Positions 53,867 to 62,032 of a stretch of 64,000 bases of DNA are shown in pieces. This stretch comes from M55B118 sp041694275. Its GTDB lineage: Bacteria > Bacillota_I > Bacilli_A > Izemoplasmatales > Izemoplasmataceae. The notes under the pieces were generated by a model. That model made no database searches, had not been told where the DNA came from, and saw nothing but the letters and a program-made list of their open reading frames with translations. The position numbers were made by a program, and so were the translations under genes. Position 1 is the stretch's first letter. Each line of letters begins with the position of its first letter. Location: positions 1-64,000 of the forward strand of contig JASMTQ010000042.1 in NCBI GenBank assembly GCA_041694275.1, given 5' to 3'.

Positions 53867-55057
53867 ATGGGAAAAGAAAAATTTGTACGCAAAGGTACGC
53901 ATGCCAACATCGGAACCATCGGACACGTCGACCATGGTAAAACTACATTGACTGCGGCCATTGCTACCGTACTACACAAAAGAGGCGTCGGTGAAACGTC
54001 TGCATCTACTTACGAAGCAATTGACAATGCCCCTGAGGAAAAAGAAAGAGGCATCACCATCAATACAGCCCACATCGAATACGCTACTGAAAAACGTCAC
54101 TATGCGCATGTGGACTGCCCTGGCCATGCTGACTACGTTAAGAATATGATTACAGGTGCCGCCCAAATGGACGGAGCTATCCTGGTTGTTAGCGCAGCAG
54201 ACGGACCTATGCCACAGACTCGTGAGCACATCCTGCTTGCACGTCAGGTTGGCGTTCCAAAACTCGTCGTATTCCTAAACAAAACTGACATGGTGGACGA
54301 CGAAGAACTCATCGAACTCGTTGAAATGGAAGTTCGCGAACTACTTAGCGAATACGATTATCCTGGAGACGACGTTCCAATCATTCAAGGGTCAGCACTT
54401 AAAGCCCTTGAAGGCGATACTGCACATGAAGATGCGGTTATCGAACTCATGAACACCATTGATGACTACTTCCCAGACCCAGTACGTGAAACTGACAAAC
54501 CATTCATGATGCCTGTTGAGGACGTATTCAGCATCACTGGACGCGGAACTGTTGCTACAGGCCGTGTTGATCGTGGTACTGTCAAAGTACAGGACGAAGT
54601 TGAACTCGTAGGTATCAGACCTACTCGCAAAACTGTCGTAACTGGTGTGGAAATGTTCCGTAAGCTTCTCGATCAAGCAGAAGCCGGCGACAACATTGGT
54701 GCACTTCTTCGTGGGGTAACTCGCGACGACATCCAACGTGGACAAGTACTTGCAAAACCTGGTAGTGTTACACCACATACCAAGTTCCATGCAGAAGTTT
54801 ACGTGCTTTCAAAAGATGAAGGTGGACGTCATACGCCATTCTTCTCAAACTACCGCCCACAATTCTACTTCCGTACCACAGACGTTACCGGTGTCATTCA
54901 ATTGCCTGAAGGCGTTGAAATGGTCATGCCTGGTGACAACGTGGAAATGAACGTTGAATTGATTCACCCAATCGCGCTTGAACAAGGAACCAAGTTCTCA
55001 ATCCGCGAAGGTGGCCGCACAGTCGGTGCCGGTGTAGTATCAAAAATCATCGAATAA
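53867..55057 (+). CDS. tuf: Elongation factor Tu
   Basis: Delivers aminoacyl-tRNA. 396 residues: GHVDHGKTTLTAA, GITINTAHIEY, DCPGHADYVKNMITGAAQMD, NKTDMVDDEEL (threonine where many have cysteine) and the C-terminal GRTVGAGVVSKIIE. Only one copy here; the S10 operon has no second tuf. AAGGAGGAA site. Confidence 0.98.
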   Translation: MGKEKFVRKGTHANIGTIGHVDHGKTTLTAAIATVLHKRGVGETSASTYEAIDNAPEEKERGITINTAHIEYATEKRHYAHVDCPGHADYVKNMITGAAQMDGAILVVSAADGPMPQTREHILLARQVGVPKLVVFLNKTDMVDDEELIELVEMEVRELLSEYDYPGDDVPIIQGSALKALEGDTAHEDAVIELMNTIDDYFPDPVRETDKPFMMPVEDVFSITGRGTVATGRVDRGTVKVQDEVELVGIRPTRKTVVTGVEMFRKLLDQAEAGDNIGALLRGVTRDDIQRGQVLAKPGSVTPHTKFHAEVYVLSKDEGGRHTPFFSNYRPQFYFRTTDVTGVIQLPEGVEMVMPGDNVEMNVELIHPIALEQGTKFSIREGGRTVGAGVVSKIIE

Positions 55058-55070
55058 TCCATTCGAATCC

Positions 55071-55101
55071 AAGACGCTATCTTTTGATGGCGTCTTTTTT
55101 T
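55071..55101 (+). terminator. Terminator after tuf
   Basis: AAGACGCTATC, TTTT loop, GATGGCGTCTT (one G-T pair), then a T-run. Confidence 0.92.
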
Positions 55102-55136
55102 ACGCTCATTTCTACGCATTTGATAGGCTTAATCTG

Positions 55137-55164
55137 TTTAAAAAAATAAATTTTCTTGTATAAT
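55137..55164 (+). promoter_or_regulatory. Promoter of tatD
   Basis: Perfect TATAAT (55159-55164) with TTTAAA (55137-55142) at 16 bases. The tatD ATG is 23 bases downstream. Confidence 0.6.
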
Positions 55165-55186
55165 GGTTTATACGAGGAGTGATAGC

Positions 55187-55951
55187 ATGTACATTGATAC
55201 ACACGTACACCTCAACAATGAAACCCTTGATGAACATCTTGAACATTATATTAAAAAAGCACTTGATGCAGGCGTCAAAAAGATGCTTGTGGTCGGTTTC
55301 ACACACGCCACCAACAAACGCGCCCTTGAAATTGCGTCCGCCTATGATTTTGTATACGCATCGGTAGGCTTCCACCCTACTATTGCCAAAGACGTCACAG
55401 AAGAGGATTTCGACACCTTGAAAGCCCTTCTCACGCACAGAAGGGTGCGTGCCATCGGAGAATGCGGCATGGATCTTTACTGGGACGATACATTCAAGGA
55501 CAGACAGATTGAAGTTTTTGAACGGCAGATTGAACTTTCAAAAAGCTTTGATTTGCCTATTGTCATTCACATGCGGGATGCGGACGAACTGACGTATGAA
55601 ATTCTTAAAAAACACGCGCCCATAAAAGGGGTCATGCATTCTTACAGTGGATCCGCCGAGATGGCAAGGAAGTTCATGGATCTTGGAATGCACATATCCC
55701 TAAGTGGCCCCGTAACGTTCAAAAACGCCAAAAAGCCGAAAGAAGTTGCGAGAGTAGTACCACTAGATAAGCTTCTCCTTGAAACGGACGCGCCGTTTTT
55801 AACACCGCATCCTTACAGGGGGAAAACCAACGATTCAAGTTTTATCCCCATCATCGCCGATGCCATAGCGAATGAAAAAGGCGTTGCGGTCGACAAAGTC
55901 AAGAAAGCCACCACGAAGAATGCAAAAAAACTATTTAATATGAATGGGTGA
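55187..55951 (+). CDS. tatD: TatD-family metal-dependent DNase
   Basis: 254 residues, TIM-barrel amidohydrolase: metal ligands DTHVHLN at the start, glutamate in AIGECGMDLYW, histidines in PIVIHMRDA and GVMHSYSG, aspartate in LLETDAPFLTP. Related enzymes act as 3'-5' exonucleases and D-aminoacyl-tRNA deacylases. GAGGAGTGAT fits ATG 55187. In Bacillus it follows metS; here it begins a unit with htrA (five bases apart). Confidence 0.92.
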   Translation: MYIDTHVHLNNETLDEHLEHYIKKALDAGVKKMLVVGFTHATNKRALEIASAYDFVYASVGFHPTIAKDVTEEDFDTLKALLTHRRVRAIGECGMDLYWDDTFKDRQIEVFERQIELSKSFDLPIVIHMRDADELTYEILKKHAPIKGVMHSYSGSAEMARKFMDLGMHISLSGPVTFKNAKKPKEVARVVPLDKLLLETDAPFLTPHPYRGKTNDSSFIPIIADAIANEKGVAVDKVKKATTKNAKKLFNMNG

Positions 55952-55956
55952 AGACA

Positions 55957-57108
55957 ATGAAAAAAATTACAATGTTTACAATGATGATTGTGTTGGTATT
56001 CACACTTGGAGCCTGTGAAGGGCTTCCTTTTCAAAATGATGATCCGGATGTCATTGATACGGCTTATACGAAGCAGGAAATGAGAGAAATCATTGAGGAA
56101 CTCATGCCGGAGAGCTATGAAAGCATAGAATATGATCTTGCAAGCCTTCAAGAAGCGCAAACACAGATGCTGGAAACACGCGCAGATAGTGTCATAGGCA
56201 TATCTGTCGATGGCGGAGTAGGGGGCACAGGTTCAGGAGTTGTCTACAAAAAAGAAGGCAATGATTTCTATGCCGTGACAAACTACCACGTGCTTGAAGA
56301 CTACACGTCCATCCAAATTTCCTACGAGAAAAACGGCATGCTTTTCAATACGACTGACAGAGCTGTGGATCCTAGCAATTCTGATAAGATTGACGTACTC
56401 GGAATGGATGAGACGACAGACCTTGCAGTCATCCGCTTTGAAAGCGAAGACAATTTCTATGCCGTGGATTTCGCGGATTCCTACGATTTGTCTGTTGGAC
56501 AGTTTGCGTTTGCGATAGGAAACCCACTTGGGTTCAATTACTTTGGTACGGTGACCATGGGGGTTGTCTCAGGTCTTTCCAGATACGTACCCGACAGTAC
56601 ACTCGAAGTCCCTTTTATTCAGCATGATGCGTCTATTTCACCAGGAAACAGCGGAGGTGCGCTCTTCGATATCAACGGAGATCTCATTGGCATCAACAAC
56701 ATGAAAATCGTACAGGATACGGCTGACAATATTGGTTTCGCAATTCCATCAAACACCGTCAAGCGCATCATCGAAGACCTTGAAGAAGATGGAGAAGTTA
56801 CAAGACCCTACCTGGGAATTTCTTCCAATGCCCAGGTGAGTGCATGTGGCCAGGACGTTGGTGTATGTCTTTCCACCGTTGAAACAGGAGGCGCTGCAGA
56901 AGACGCCGGGCTTGAAGCGGGCGACATCATTACTGGGTATCAGATAGAGAGCTGGGACGCGATGCAGGATGTGGATAATTTCACTACACTTCGGGAACTC
57001 ATTCTCAATTCATCAGTAGGGGATTCAATACGCATCCGTTATGAAAGAGATGAACAGCAGTTTACAAGTGATTATGTTGAGCTTGACATCCACCCTGATG
57101 ACAGATAA
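55957..57108 (+). CDS. HtrA/DegP-like serine protease, lipoprotein-anchored
   Basis: 383 residues. A signal peptide with lipobox LGAC (Cys20) predicts a membrane-anchored lipoprotein outside the cell; most Gram-positive HtrA proteins use a membrane helix instead. S1 protease triad: His111 in TNYHVLED, Asp155 in TTDLAVIR, Ser232 in SPGNSGGAL. One C-terminal PDZ domain (GGAAEDAGLEAGDIITG), with two cysteines in ACGQDVGVC that could form a disulphide. GGGTGA and ATG 55957 fit better than GTG 55948. Role: protein quality control at the cell surface. Confidence 0.92.
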   Translation: MKKITMFTMMIVLVFTLGACEGLPFQNDDPDVIDTAYTKQEMREIIEELMPESYESIEYDLASLQEAQTQMLETRADSVIGISVDGGVGGTGSGVVYKKEGNDFYAVTNYHVLEDYTSIQISYEKNGMLFNTTDRAVDPSNSDKIDVLGMDETTDLAVIRFESEDNFYAVDFADSYDLSVGQFAFAIGNPLGFNYFGTVTMGVVSGLSRYVPDSTLEVPFIQHDASISPGNSGGALFDINGDLIGINNMKIVQDTADNIGFAIPSNTVKRIIEDLEEDGEVTRPYLGISSNAQVSACGQDVGVCLSTVETGGAAEDAGLEAGDIITGYQIESWDAMQDVDNFTTLRELILNSSVGDSIRIRYERDEQQFTSDYVELDIHPDDR

Positions 57109-57131
57109 TGCCATTAATTGAAGGGTATTCA

Positions 57132-57160
57132 TTGTAAAAAACGTGGTTTTATATTAAAAT
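57132..57160 (+). promoter_or_regulatory. Promoter of ychF
   Basis: TTGTAA (57132-57137), 17-base spacer, TAAAAT (57155-57160). RNA would start near 57167. Confidence 0.7.
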
Positions 57161-57165
57161 ACCTA

Positions 57166-57184
57166 GGGAGCTTATAAAGCTCCC
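57166..57184 (+). promoter_or_regulatory. 5'-terminal hairpin of the ychF mRNA
   Basis: GGGAGCTT, ATA loop, AAGCTCCC: eight perfect pairs, located where the transcript is predicted to begin. CCTA/TAGG flanks could extend it into the ribosome-binding TAGGAG. Lacks a T-run, so not a typical terminator. Confidence 0.6.
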
Positions 57185-57205
57185 TTCATCTAGGAGTTGA
57201 TGCAT

Positions 57206-58309
57206 ATGGCCCTTACAGCGGGCATCGTCGGACTGCCGAACGTCGGCAAGTCGACTTTATTCAATGCCATTACCAAAGCGGGCGCACACGCCGCGAACTA
57301 TCCGTTTGCGACCATTGATCCGAATGTCGGCATCGTAGACGTTCCGGATGAACGCCTTAATCAAATCGCAGAAATCGTACAACCGAAATCTCTTGTCCCT
57401 ACATCCTTTGAATTTACGGATATCGCAGGGCTTGTCAAAGGCGCTTCCAAAGGTGAAGGACTCGGAAACCAGTTTTTGAGTCACATCAGAGAAGTGGATG
57501 CGATCATACACGTCGTCAGATGTTTTGAAAACACGGATATCCCGCACGTCGACGGCTCAGTCGATCCAGTTCGCGATATTGACACCATCAATACCGAACT
57601 TGTCTATGCGGATCTCGACATCGTTGAAAAACGCCTTCCCCGTATTGAGAAAAAAGCGAAACTCAAAGTCGAGAAGGATATGGTGCTTGAATACGACCTT
57701 CTCAAAAGAATCCATGAAGCACTTCTTGAAAACACGCCAATCAGGGATCTTGACTTTACGAAAGACGAATTCAAATCACTCAAAAGCTATGGTTTTCTCA
57801 CATTAAAGCCCATGCTTTACGTAGCCAATATTTCTGAAGAAGCGCTTGTGAGCGGTGAAGAAAGCGACCACGTCAAAAACCTTTATGAGGTGGCGAAGGA
57901 TTCAAACGCGGAAGCCATAACCATCAGTGCGCAGATTGAGGCTGAACTCTCGGAACTAGACAGCGAAGACAAGGAAGCGTACCTTGAGGAACTCGGTCTG
58001 GAACGCTCCGGGCTTGATCGCCTAGTACAAAGAAGCTACACCCTTCTCAATTTGAAGACCTTCTTTACGGCGGGTGAAAAGGAAGTCAGAGCCTGGACCT
58101 TCAAAGAAGGTATGACGGCCCCTGAATGCGCGGGCATCATCCATACGGACTTTCAAAGAGGGTTCATACGTGCTGAGACCATGAAGTTTGAAGATCTTGT
58201 GGAATACGGGTCCATGCAGAAAGTCAAGGAAGCCGGAAAAATGCGTCTTGAAGGCAAGGAGTACGTCGTCAAGGATGGCGACATTCTCTTGTTCAGATTC
58301 AATCTATAA
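57206..58309 (+). CDS. ychF: Redox-regulated ATPase YchF (Obg family)
   Basis: Universal Obg-related ATPase that binds ribosomes. 367 residues: MALTAGIVGLPNVGKSTLFN (P-loop), DIAGLVKGASKGEGLGNQFL, then the helical domain and the C-terminal TGS-like domain ending VKDGDILLFRFNL. The nucleotide-specificity NMxE-type motif is in LYVANISEE. ATG 57206 has TAGGAG nine bases upstream and matches other YchF starts. Confidence 0.96.
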   Translation: MALTAGIVGLPNVGKSTLFNAITKAGAHAANYPFATIDPNVGIVDVPDERLNQIAEIVQPKSLVPTSFEFTDIAGLVKGASKGEGLGNQFLSHIREVDAIIHVVRCFENTDIPHVDGSVDPVRDIDTINTELVYADLDIVEKRLPRIEKKAKLKVEKDMVLEYDLLKRIHEALLENTPIRDLDFTKDEFKSLKSYGFLTLKPMLYVANISEEALVSGEESDHVKNLYEVAKDSNAEAITISAQIEAELSELDSEDKEAYLEELGLERSGLDRLVQRSYTLLNLKTFFTAGEKEVRAWTFKEGMTAPECAGIIHTDFQRGFIRAETMKFEDLVEYGSMQKVKEAGKMRLEGKEYVVKDGDILLFRFNL

Positions 58310-58369
58310 AACCTGATGCCTTTACGTCTACAATGACAAAGAGGCTCGGAAAAAAAAGGAGTTTTACCC

Positions 58370-58849
58370 ATGACATGGAGTTTGTTTTTATCATACTTCA
58401 ATTTAGTACTTGTTTTATTTTTCATCACGTTTTTCACTGATATTTTCTATTACTATTTTCGCTACAAGACCCTTCAACCAAGAGAAAAGATGTTTACCTT
58501 CAAAAAAGGTGGTGTCTTTGAACACTATTTGATTGTTGGGGGCATTTCCGCTCTAATAATAATTTTGCATGCGGTCTTTGACCTCAATCCGTTTGCTGAA
58601 AGCATCCAGGACAATCCGTTGGCACTCGTTATTTCACTTACAACGATGTTTTTCACAGCGGTCGTATTCCTGATTTTCTTCTTCTTGATCACGCTGTTTT
58701 TGTTCTATTACCTTTATGCAAAAGCGAAAAAAATCGAACAGACCCAGCACTTTCTCATGTCCAAGGGACACAAAATTGTCAAGACTTCCTTCACAGCATC
58801 CTTCACCATTGCGGTTGTCTTTATGATTTTCATCATTTTAGGGTTATAA
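58370..58849 (+). CDS. Unknown membrane protein with about four helices
   Basis: I do not recognise the 159-residue product. Hydrophobic segments lie at about 5-28 (SYFNLVLVLFFITFF), 52-70 (LIVGGISALIIILHAVF), 83-113 (VISLTTMFFTAVVFLIFFFL) and 138-158 (ASFTIAVVFMIFIIL); a basic loop AKAKKIEQTQHFLMSKGHK lies between the last two. It has an AAAAAGGAG site and its own terminator, but no promoter that I can name. Neighbours ychF and cinA give no hint. Confidence 0.75.
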   Translation: MTWSLFLSYFNLVLVLFFITFFTDIFYYYFRYKTLQPREKMFTFKKGGVFEHYLIVGGISALIIILHAVFDLNPFAESIQDNPLALVISLTTMFFTAVVFLIFFFLITLFLFYYLYAKAKKIEQTQHFLMSKGHKIVKTSFTASFTIAVVFMIFIILGL

Positions 58850-58854
58850 TAAAG

Positions 58855-58877
58855 ACACCGGCTTGTCCGGTGTTTTT
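58855..58877 (+). terminator. Terminator after the unknown membrane protein
   Basis: ACACCGG, CTTGT loop, CCGGTGT and TTTT. Confidence 0.88.
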
Positions 58878-58902
58878 AAATTAGACTAATGGAGTTGAGA
58901 GT

Positions 58903-60117
58903 ATGAACGCAACCATTATTTCGGTAGGGGATGAATTGTTGATGGGCAAGACCATCAACACCAACCAGGCATACCTTTCCAAGGAACTTTCACTGATAGG
59001 AATAGAAACTACGCTTGCACTCTGTGTCAAGGATACATACGATACCATTCAGGGCGCACTGAGAGAGGCACAAAGTGAGCTTGTGATTCTCACGGGCGGT
59101 CTTGGACCCACTGCGGATGATCTGACCAAGGAAGCTGTCAGTGAATATTTTAATCTTGAGCTTGAATTGAATGAAGAGGTTCTTTCAACCATTAAAGCCT
59201 ATTTTGATAAATCCGGACGTGAAATGAAAGATACGAACCTGAAACAGGCTTATTTCCCAAAAGAGGCCACCATTCTTGGAAACGGTGCGGGTACCGCTCC
59301 TGGTATGATGCTTTCATTTGAAAAAAGGCGCATCATTTTGCTTCCGGGTCCGCCAAGTGAAATGAAACCGATGTTTGAACCCCTTAAGGATCTCCTTTCA
59401 TCGCTTACAAACAAGAAATTGCATAAGAAAGGTCTTAGACTTCTTTCCATTGGTGAAAGCGAAATGGAGTCGAGGCTCAAGGACTTTTACAAGGTTCATG
59501 ACTCTGTGTACATTGCTTCGTATGCAGAGACAGGTGAGCTTACGTATTTTTTCTCATCCACTGATGAGACCGCACTTGATAAAGCTATGAAAGCATTCAA
59601 GGACATTGTGGGTGATTTGTTGATATGCGATGCCGCTTCGAGTTTGGAAGAAGACGTGGTAAAAACTCTCAAAGATCAGGGAAAACACATTTCGCTGGTA
59701 GAATCCTGCACAGGAGGGTTCGTAGCTTCAAGAATCGTAAGCGTGCCTGACGCGTCAAGCGTATTCACTCAATCCTACGTTCTTTACAGCAACGATGCAA
59801 AGATCAAGGAGCTTGGTGTCAACGGAGAAATTTTGAACCGTTATGGGGCGGTGAGTGATCAATGTGTCTATGAACTTGCCTATCAGCTTGAAAGCAAGAC
59901 TGCCGCTTCCATCACGCTTAGTGTTTCAGGCATTGCCGGTCCGAGTGGAGGGACGGATGAGAAGCCTGTTGGGCTTGTTTATTTCGGCGTTACACACAAA
60001 GGATCTACAAAAACCTATCACAAAGTGTTTTCCGGTACCCGTCAGCAAGTCATCAAGAAAGCTTCTTCTTATGGACTTTATCTCGTAAAAAGGACACTAA
60101 TCGACCATGAAAACTGA
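58903..60117 (+). CDS. cinA: CinA-like protein (nicotinamide-nucleotide amidohydrolase family)
   Basis: 404 residues with two domains: N-terminal MoaB/MogA-like (SVGDELLMGKTINTNQAYLS, TGGLGPTADDLTKEAV) and C-terminal CinA/PncC domain (SLVESCTGGFVASRIVSVP, SGIAGPSGGTDEKPVGLVY). The C-terminal domain deamidates NMN; CinA is competence-linked in Bacillus and streptococci, where it precedes recA. recA does not follow here. Confidence 0.93.
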   Translation: MNATIISVGDELLMGKTINTNQAYLSKELSLIGIETTLALCVKDTYDTIQGALREAQSELVILTGGLGPTADDLTKEAVSEYFNLELELNEEVLSTIKAYFDKSGREMKDTNLKQAYFPKEATILGNGAGTAPGMMLSFEKRRIILLPGPPSEMKPMFEPLKDLLSSLTNKKLHKKGLRLLSIGESEMESRLKDFYKVHDSVYIASYAETGELTYFFSSTDETALDKAMKAFKDIVGDLLICDAASSLEEDVVKTLKDQGKHISLVESCTGGFVASRIVSVPDASSVFTQSYVLYSNDAKIKELGVNGEILNRYGAVSDQCVYELAYQLESKTAASITLSVSGIAGPSGGTDEKPVGLVYFGVTHKGSTKTYHKVFSGTRQQVIKKASSYGLYLVKRTLIDHEN

Positions 60118-60832
60118 TATAAGCACATTCACATTCAAAAACATCCCCGTCAAGGTGTACTCGCACCCTAGTCCGAAACGTCTCATATTCATCAACCATG
60201 GCATCGTCGGATCCAAAGAACGAATTCTTACCATGTTTGGTGTCACCCTCGCTAAGCTTGGGTATGAAGTCGTAGCCATTGATGCCTGCAAGCATGGTGA
60301 GCGCGGTGAAGCGCCGTTCAAGCCTTACGATGAGAAAAACGTGATGAAAGAGCTTTTTGACATCGTCAAAAAAACCAGTGAGGATGTCCTTAGGCTTTAT
60401 CACGCCAAATACAAGAAGAAGTATCCCGTGTTTGATATGCTTGGGGTATCCATGGGAGGGTATGTTGCTTACTACACCGCGACGCAAACCGATCATGTTG
60501 AGTATCTTGTTCCAATCATATCCAGCCCTGATTTTTCAAAGGGACTGAGTCAAGATAATCAAGGGTACGATGAGAGCCTTCTCAAAAAAATCGAATCGAT
60601 GAATCCGGCAACACATCCGAAACGTTTCAAGTTCAAAGAGGCGTGTGCCCTTGTGGGTGAGAGCGATGATCTGATCCCCAAATCCCATACGGAAGTGTTT
60701 GTGCGGGAAAACCCTGAGCTTCCGATTGATTTTCGCATCTACGATACACCCCATAAAGTCACCCCTGCAATGCAAAAAGACATTGTCGCCTTTTTAAGAC
60801 AGCGCATTCAAAGTACGTCTATAGATAAATAA
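60107..60832 (+). CDS. Alpha/beta-hydrolase fold esterase-like protein
   Basis: 241 residues. FINHGIVGSKE supplies the oxyanion region, LGVSMGGYVAYY is the nucleophile elbow with the catalytic serine, an aspartate occurs in VGESDDLIP and the histidine in DTPHKVTPAM. This matches small YjfP-like esterases/peptidases; substrate unknown. Starts inside the end of cinA (11-base overlap). Confidence 0.8.
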   Translation: MKTDISTFTFKNIPVKVYSHPSPKRLIFINHGIVGSKERILTMFGVTLAKLGYEVVAIDACKHGERGEAPFKPYDEKNVMKELFDIVKKTSEDVLRLYHAKYKKKYPVFDMLGVSMGGYVAYYTATQTDHVEYLVPIISSPDFSKGLSQDNQGYDESLLKKIESMNPATHPKRFKFKEACALVGESDDLIPKSHTEVFVRENPELPIDFRIYDTPHKVTPAMQKDIVAFLRQRIQSTSIDK

Positions 60833-60844
60833 AGCGGGTTTGTA

Positions 60845-60873
60845 TTTACAAAGACACCCCTTTATGCTATAAT
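60845..60873 (+). promoter_or_regulatory. Promoter of rpsF-ssb-rpsR
   Basis: TTTACA (60845-60850), 17-base spacer ending in TGC, perfect TATAAT (60868-60873), so also an extended -10. Confidence 0.88.
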
Positions 60874-60881
60874 CATTTGTC

Positions 60882-60924
60882 GTGAGTCCTGGACTCACAC
60901 ATCCTTGCTGCTTTAAGCGGCCAA
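60882..60924 (+). promoter_or_regulatory. Structured rpsF leader
   Basis: Two hairpins: GTGAGTC/GACTCAC with a three-base loop (60882-60898), and TTG-CTGC/GCGG-CAA (60905-60924) with one bulged C and a TTTAA loop. S6-S18 leaders with a protein-binding hairpin are known; the match here is structural only. Confidence 0.45.
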
Positions 60925-60944
60925 AGACCAAAAGGAGGTAAACT

Positions 60945-61232
60945 ATGACTAAATACGAAATCATGTACATCATTCGTCCAACCCTTGAAGAAGATGCTCG
61001 CAAAGCGCTCATTGAAAAGATCAATGCCGTTTTCACAAGCAACGATTCTGAAGTGACAAACGTGGATGAATGGGGCACGCGTCAACTCGCCTATGAAATC
61101 GAAAAGCACTCTAAAGGGTACTACGTTGTTCTCAACGTCAAAGCTACTCAAGAAGCTCGTGCTGAATTCGAACGTATCGTGAATTTGCAAGAAGACATTA
61201 TTCGTTACATCATGATCAAAGACGTTAGGTAA
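60945..61232 (+). CDS. rpsF: 30S ribosomal protein S6
   Basis: Platform protein that pairs with S18. 95 residues: YEIMYIIRPTLEEDARKALI, VDEWGTRQLAYEIEKHSKG and the end IIRYIMIKDVR. AAAGGAGGT site. First gene of the S6-SSB-S18 operon. Confidence 0.97.
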   Translation: MTKYEIMYIIRPTLEEDARKALIEKINAVFTSNDSEVTNVDEWGTRQLAYEIEKHSKGYYVVLNVKATQEARAEFERIVNLQEDIIRYIMIKDVR

Positions 61233-61249
61233 ACTGAAAAGGTGATACT

Positions 61250-61732
61250 GTGATCAATAGAGCCGTACTCGTTGGGCGTCTTACCAAAGACCCCGAACTC
61301 AGAAAAACATCCAACGACACCGCCGTTACATCATTCCGTCTGGCTGTCAATCGTGCGTTCACGAACAGACAAGGGGAAAGAGAAGCGGATTTCATTCAGG
61401 TCGTCGTGTGGAGAAGACAGGCTGAAAATGTAGCCAAATATGTCAAAAAGGGCAGTCTGGTCGGCGTTGAAGGCCGTATTCAGACACGTTCATATGATGA
61501 TCAGCAGGGTGTAAGAAAATTCATCGTCGAAGTCGTCGCTGACAACGTACAGTTTCTTGATACAAAGAACACTGCGCCAAGTGGTGGCAACAACTACGAT
61601 GATTCCTATGACTACAATCAAGGCAACCACGGATCTTCATACAACCAGAATACTCAATCGAATTCGAACAATAATTCAAATCAGAACGATCTCGACGATA
61701 TCGATATCGCCGAAGACGATCTACCATTCTAA
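61250..61732 (+). CDS. ssb: Single-stranded DNA-binding protein
   Basis: 160 residues: OB-fold with NRAVLVGRLTKDPELRKTSN, RLAVNRAF and VWRRQAENVAKYVKKGSLVG, a glycine/asparagine/glutamine-rich linker, and the acidic tip EDDLPF that recruits repair and replication proteins. Starts with GTG after AAAAGGTGAT. Canonical between rpsF and rpsR. Confidence 0.97.
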   Translation: MINRAVLVGRLTKDPELRKTSNDTAVTSFRLAVNRAFTNRQGEREADFIQVVVWRRQAENVAKYVKKGSLVGVEGRIQTRSYDDQQGVRKFIVEVVADNVQFLDTKNTAPSGGNNYDDSYDYNQGNHGSSYNQNTQSNSNNNSNQNDLDDIDIAEDDLPF

Positions 61733-61747
61733 AAGGAGGCAGTTATT

Positions 61748-61981
61748 ATGGCACGTGGAAACTTCCGCAAACGTCGCAAGAAAAAAACATGTTACTTCAC
61801 TGACAACAACATCACATACATCGACTTCAAAGACGCCGATCTGCTAAGACGCTTCGTATCTGACAGAGGGAAAATTCTTCCTAAACGCGTTACAGGCACA
61901 AAAGCAGGTTATCAAAAAGAACTCAGCGTCGCAATCAAGCGCGCGCGTCACATGGCGCTCTTGCCTTTCGTAAGAGACTAA
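61748..61981 (+). CDS. rpsR: 30S ribosomal protein S18
   Basis: 77 residues: RKRRKKKTCYFTDNNITYID, RRFVSDRGKILPKRVTGTKA and HMALLPFVRD. Binds with S6. AAAGGAGG site. A strong terminator follows. Confidence 0.97.
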   Translation: MARGNFRKRRKKKTCYFTDNNITYIDFKDADLLRRFVSDRGKILPKRVTGTKAGYQKELSVAIKRARHMALLPFVRD

Positions 61982-61989
61982 GACATAAT

Positions 61990-62028
61990 AAAAAGCATCC
62001 GATTATTGATAATCGAATGCTTTTTTTT
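61990..62028. terminator. Bidirectional terminator between rpsR and the transporter gene
   Basis: AAAAAGCATCCGATTAT pairs with ATAATCGAATGCTTTTT (one mismatch), followed by eight T residues on the plus strand and an A-run on the other; serves both convergent genes. Confidence 0.92.
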
Positions 62029-62032
62029 GTGG

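Noticed and set aside
57166..57184. Terminator for the htrA-like gene
   Set aside because: The hairpin is perfect but is followed by TTCATC, not a T-run, and it falls after a promoter rather than before.
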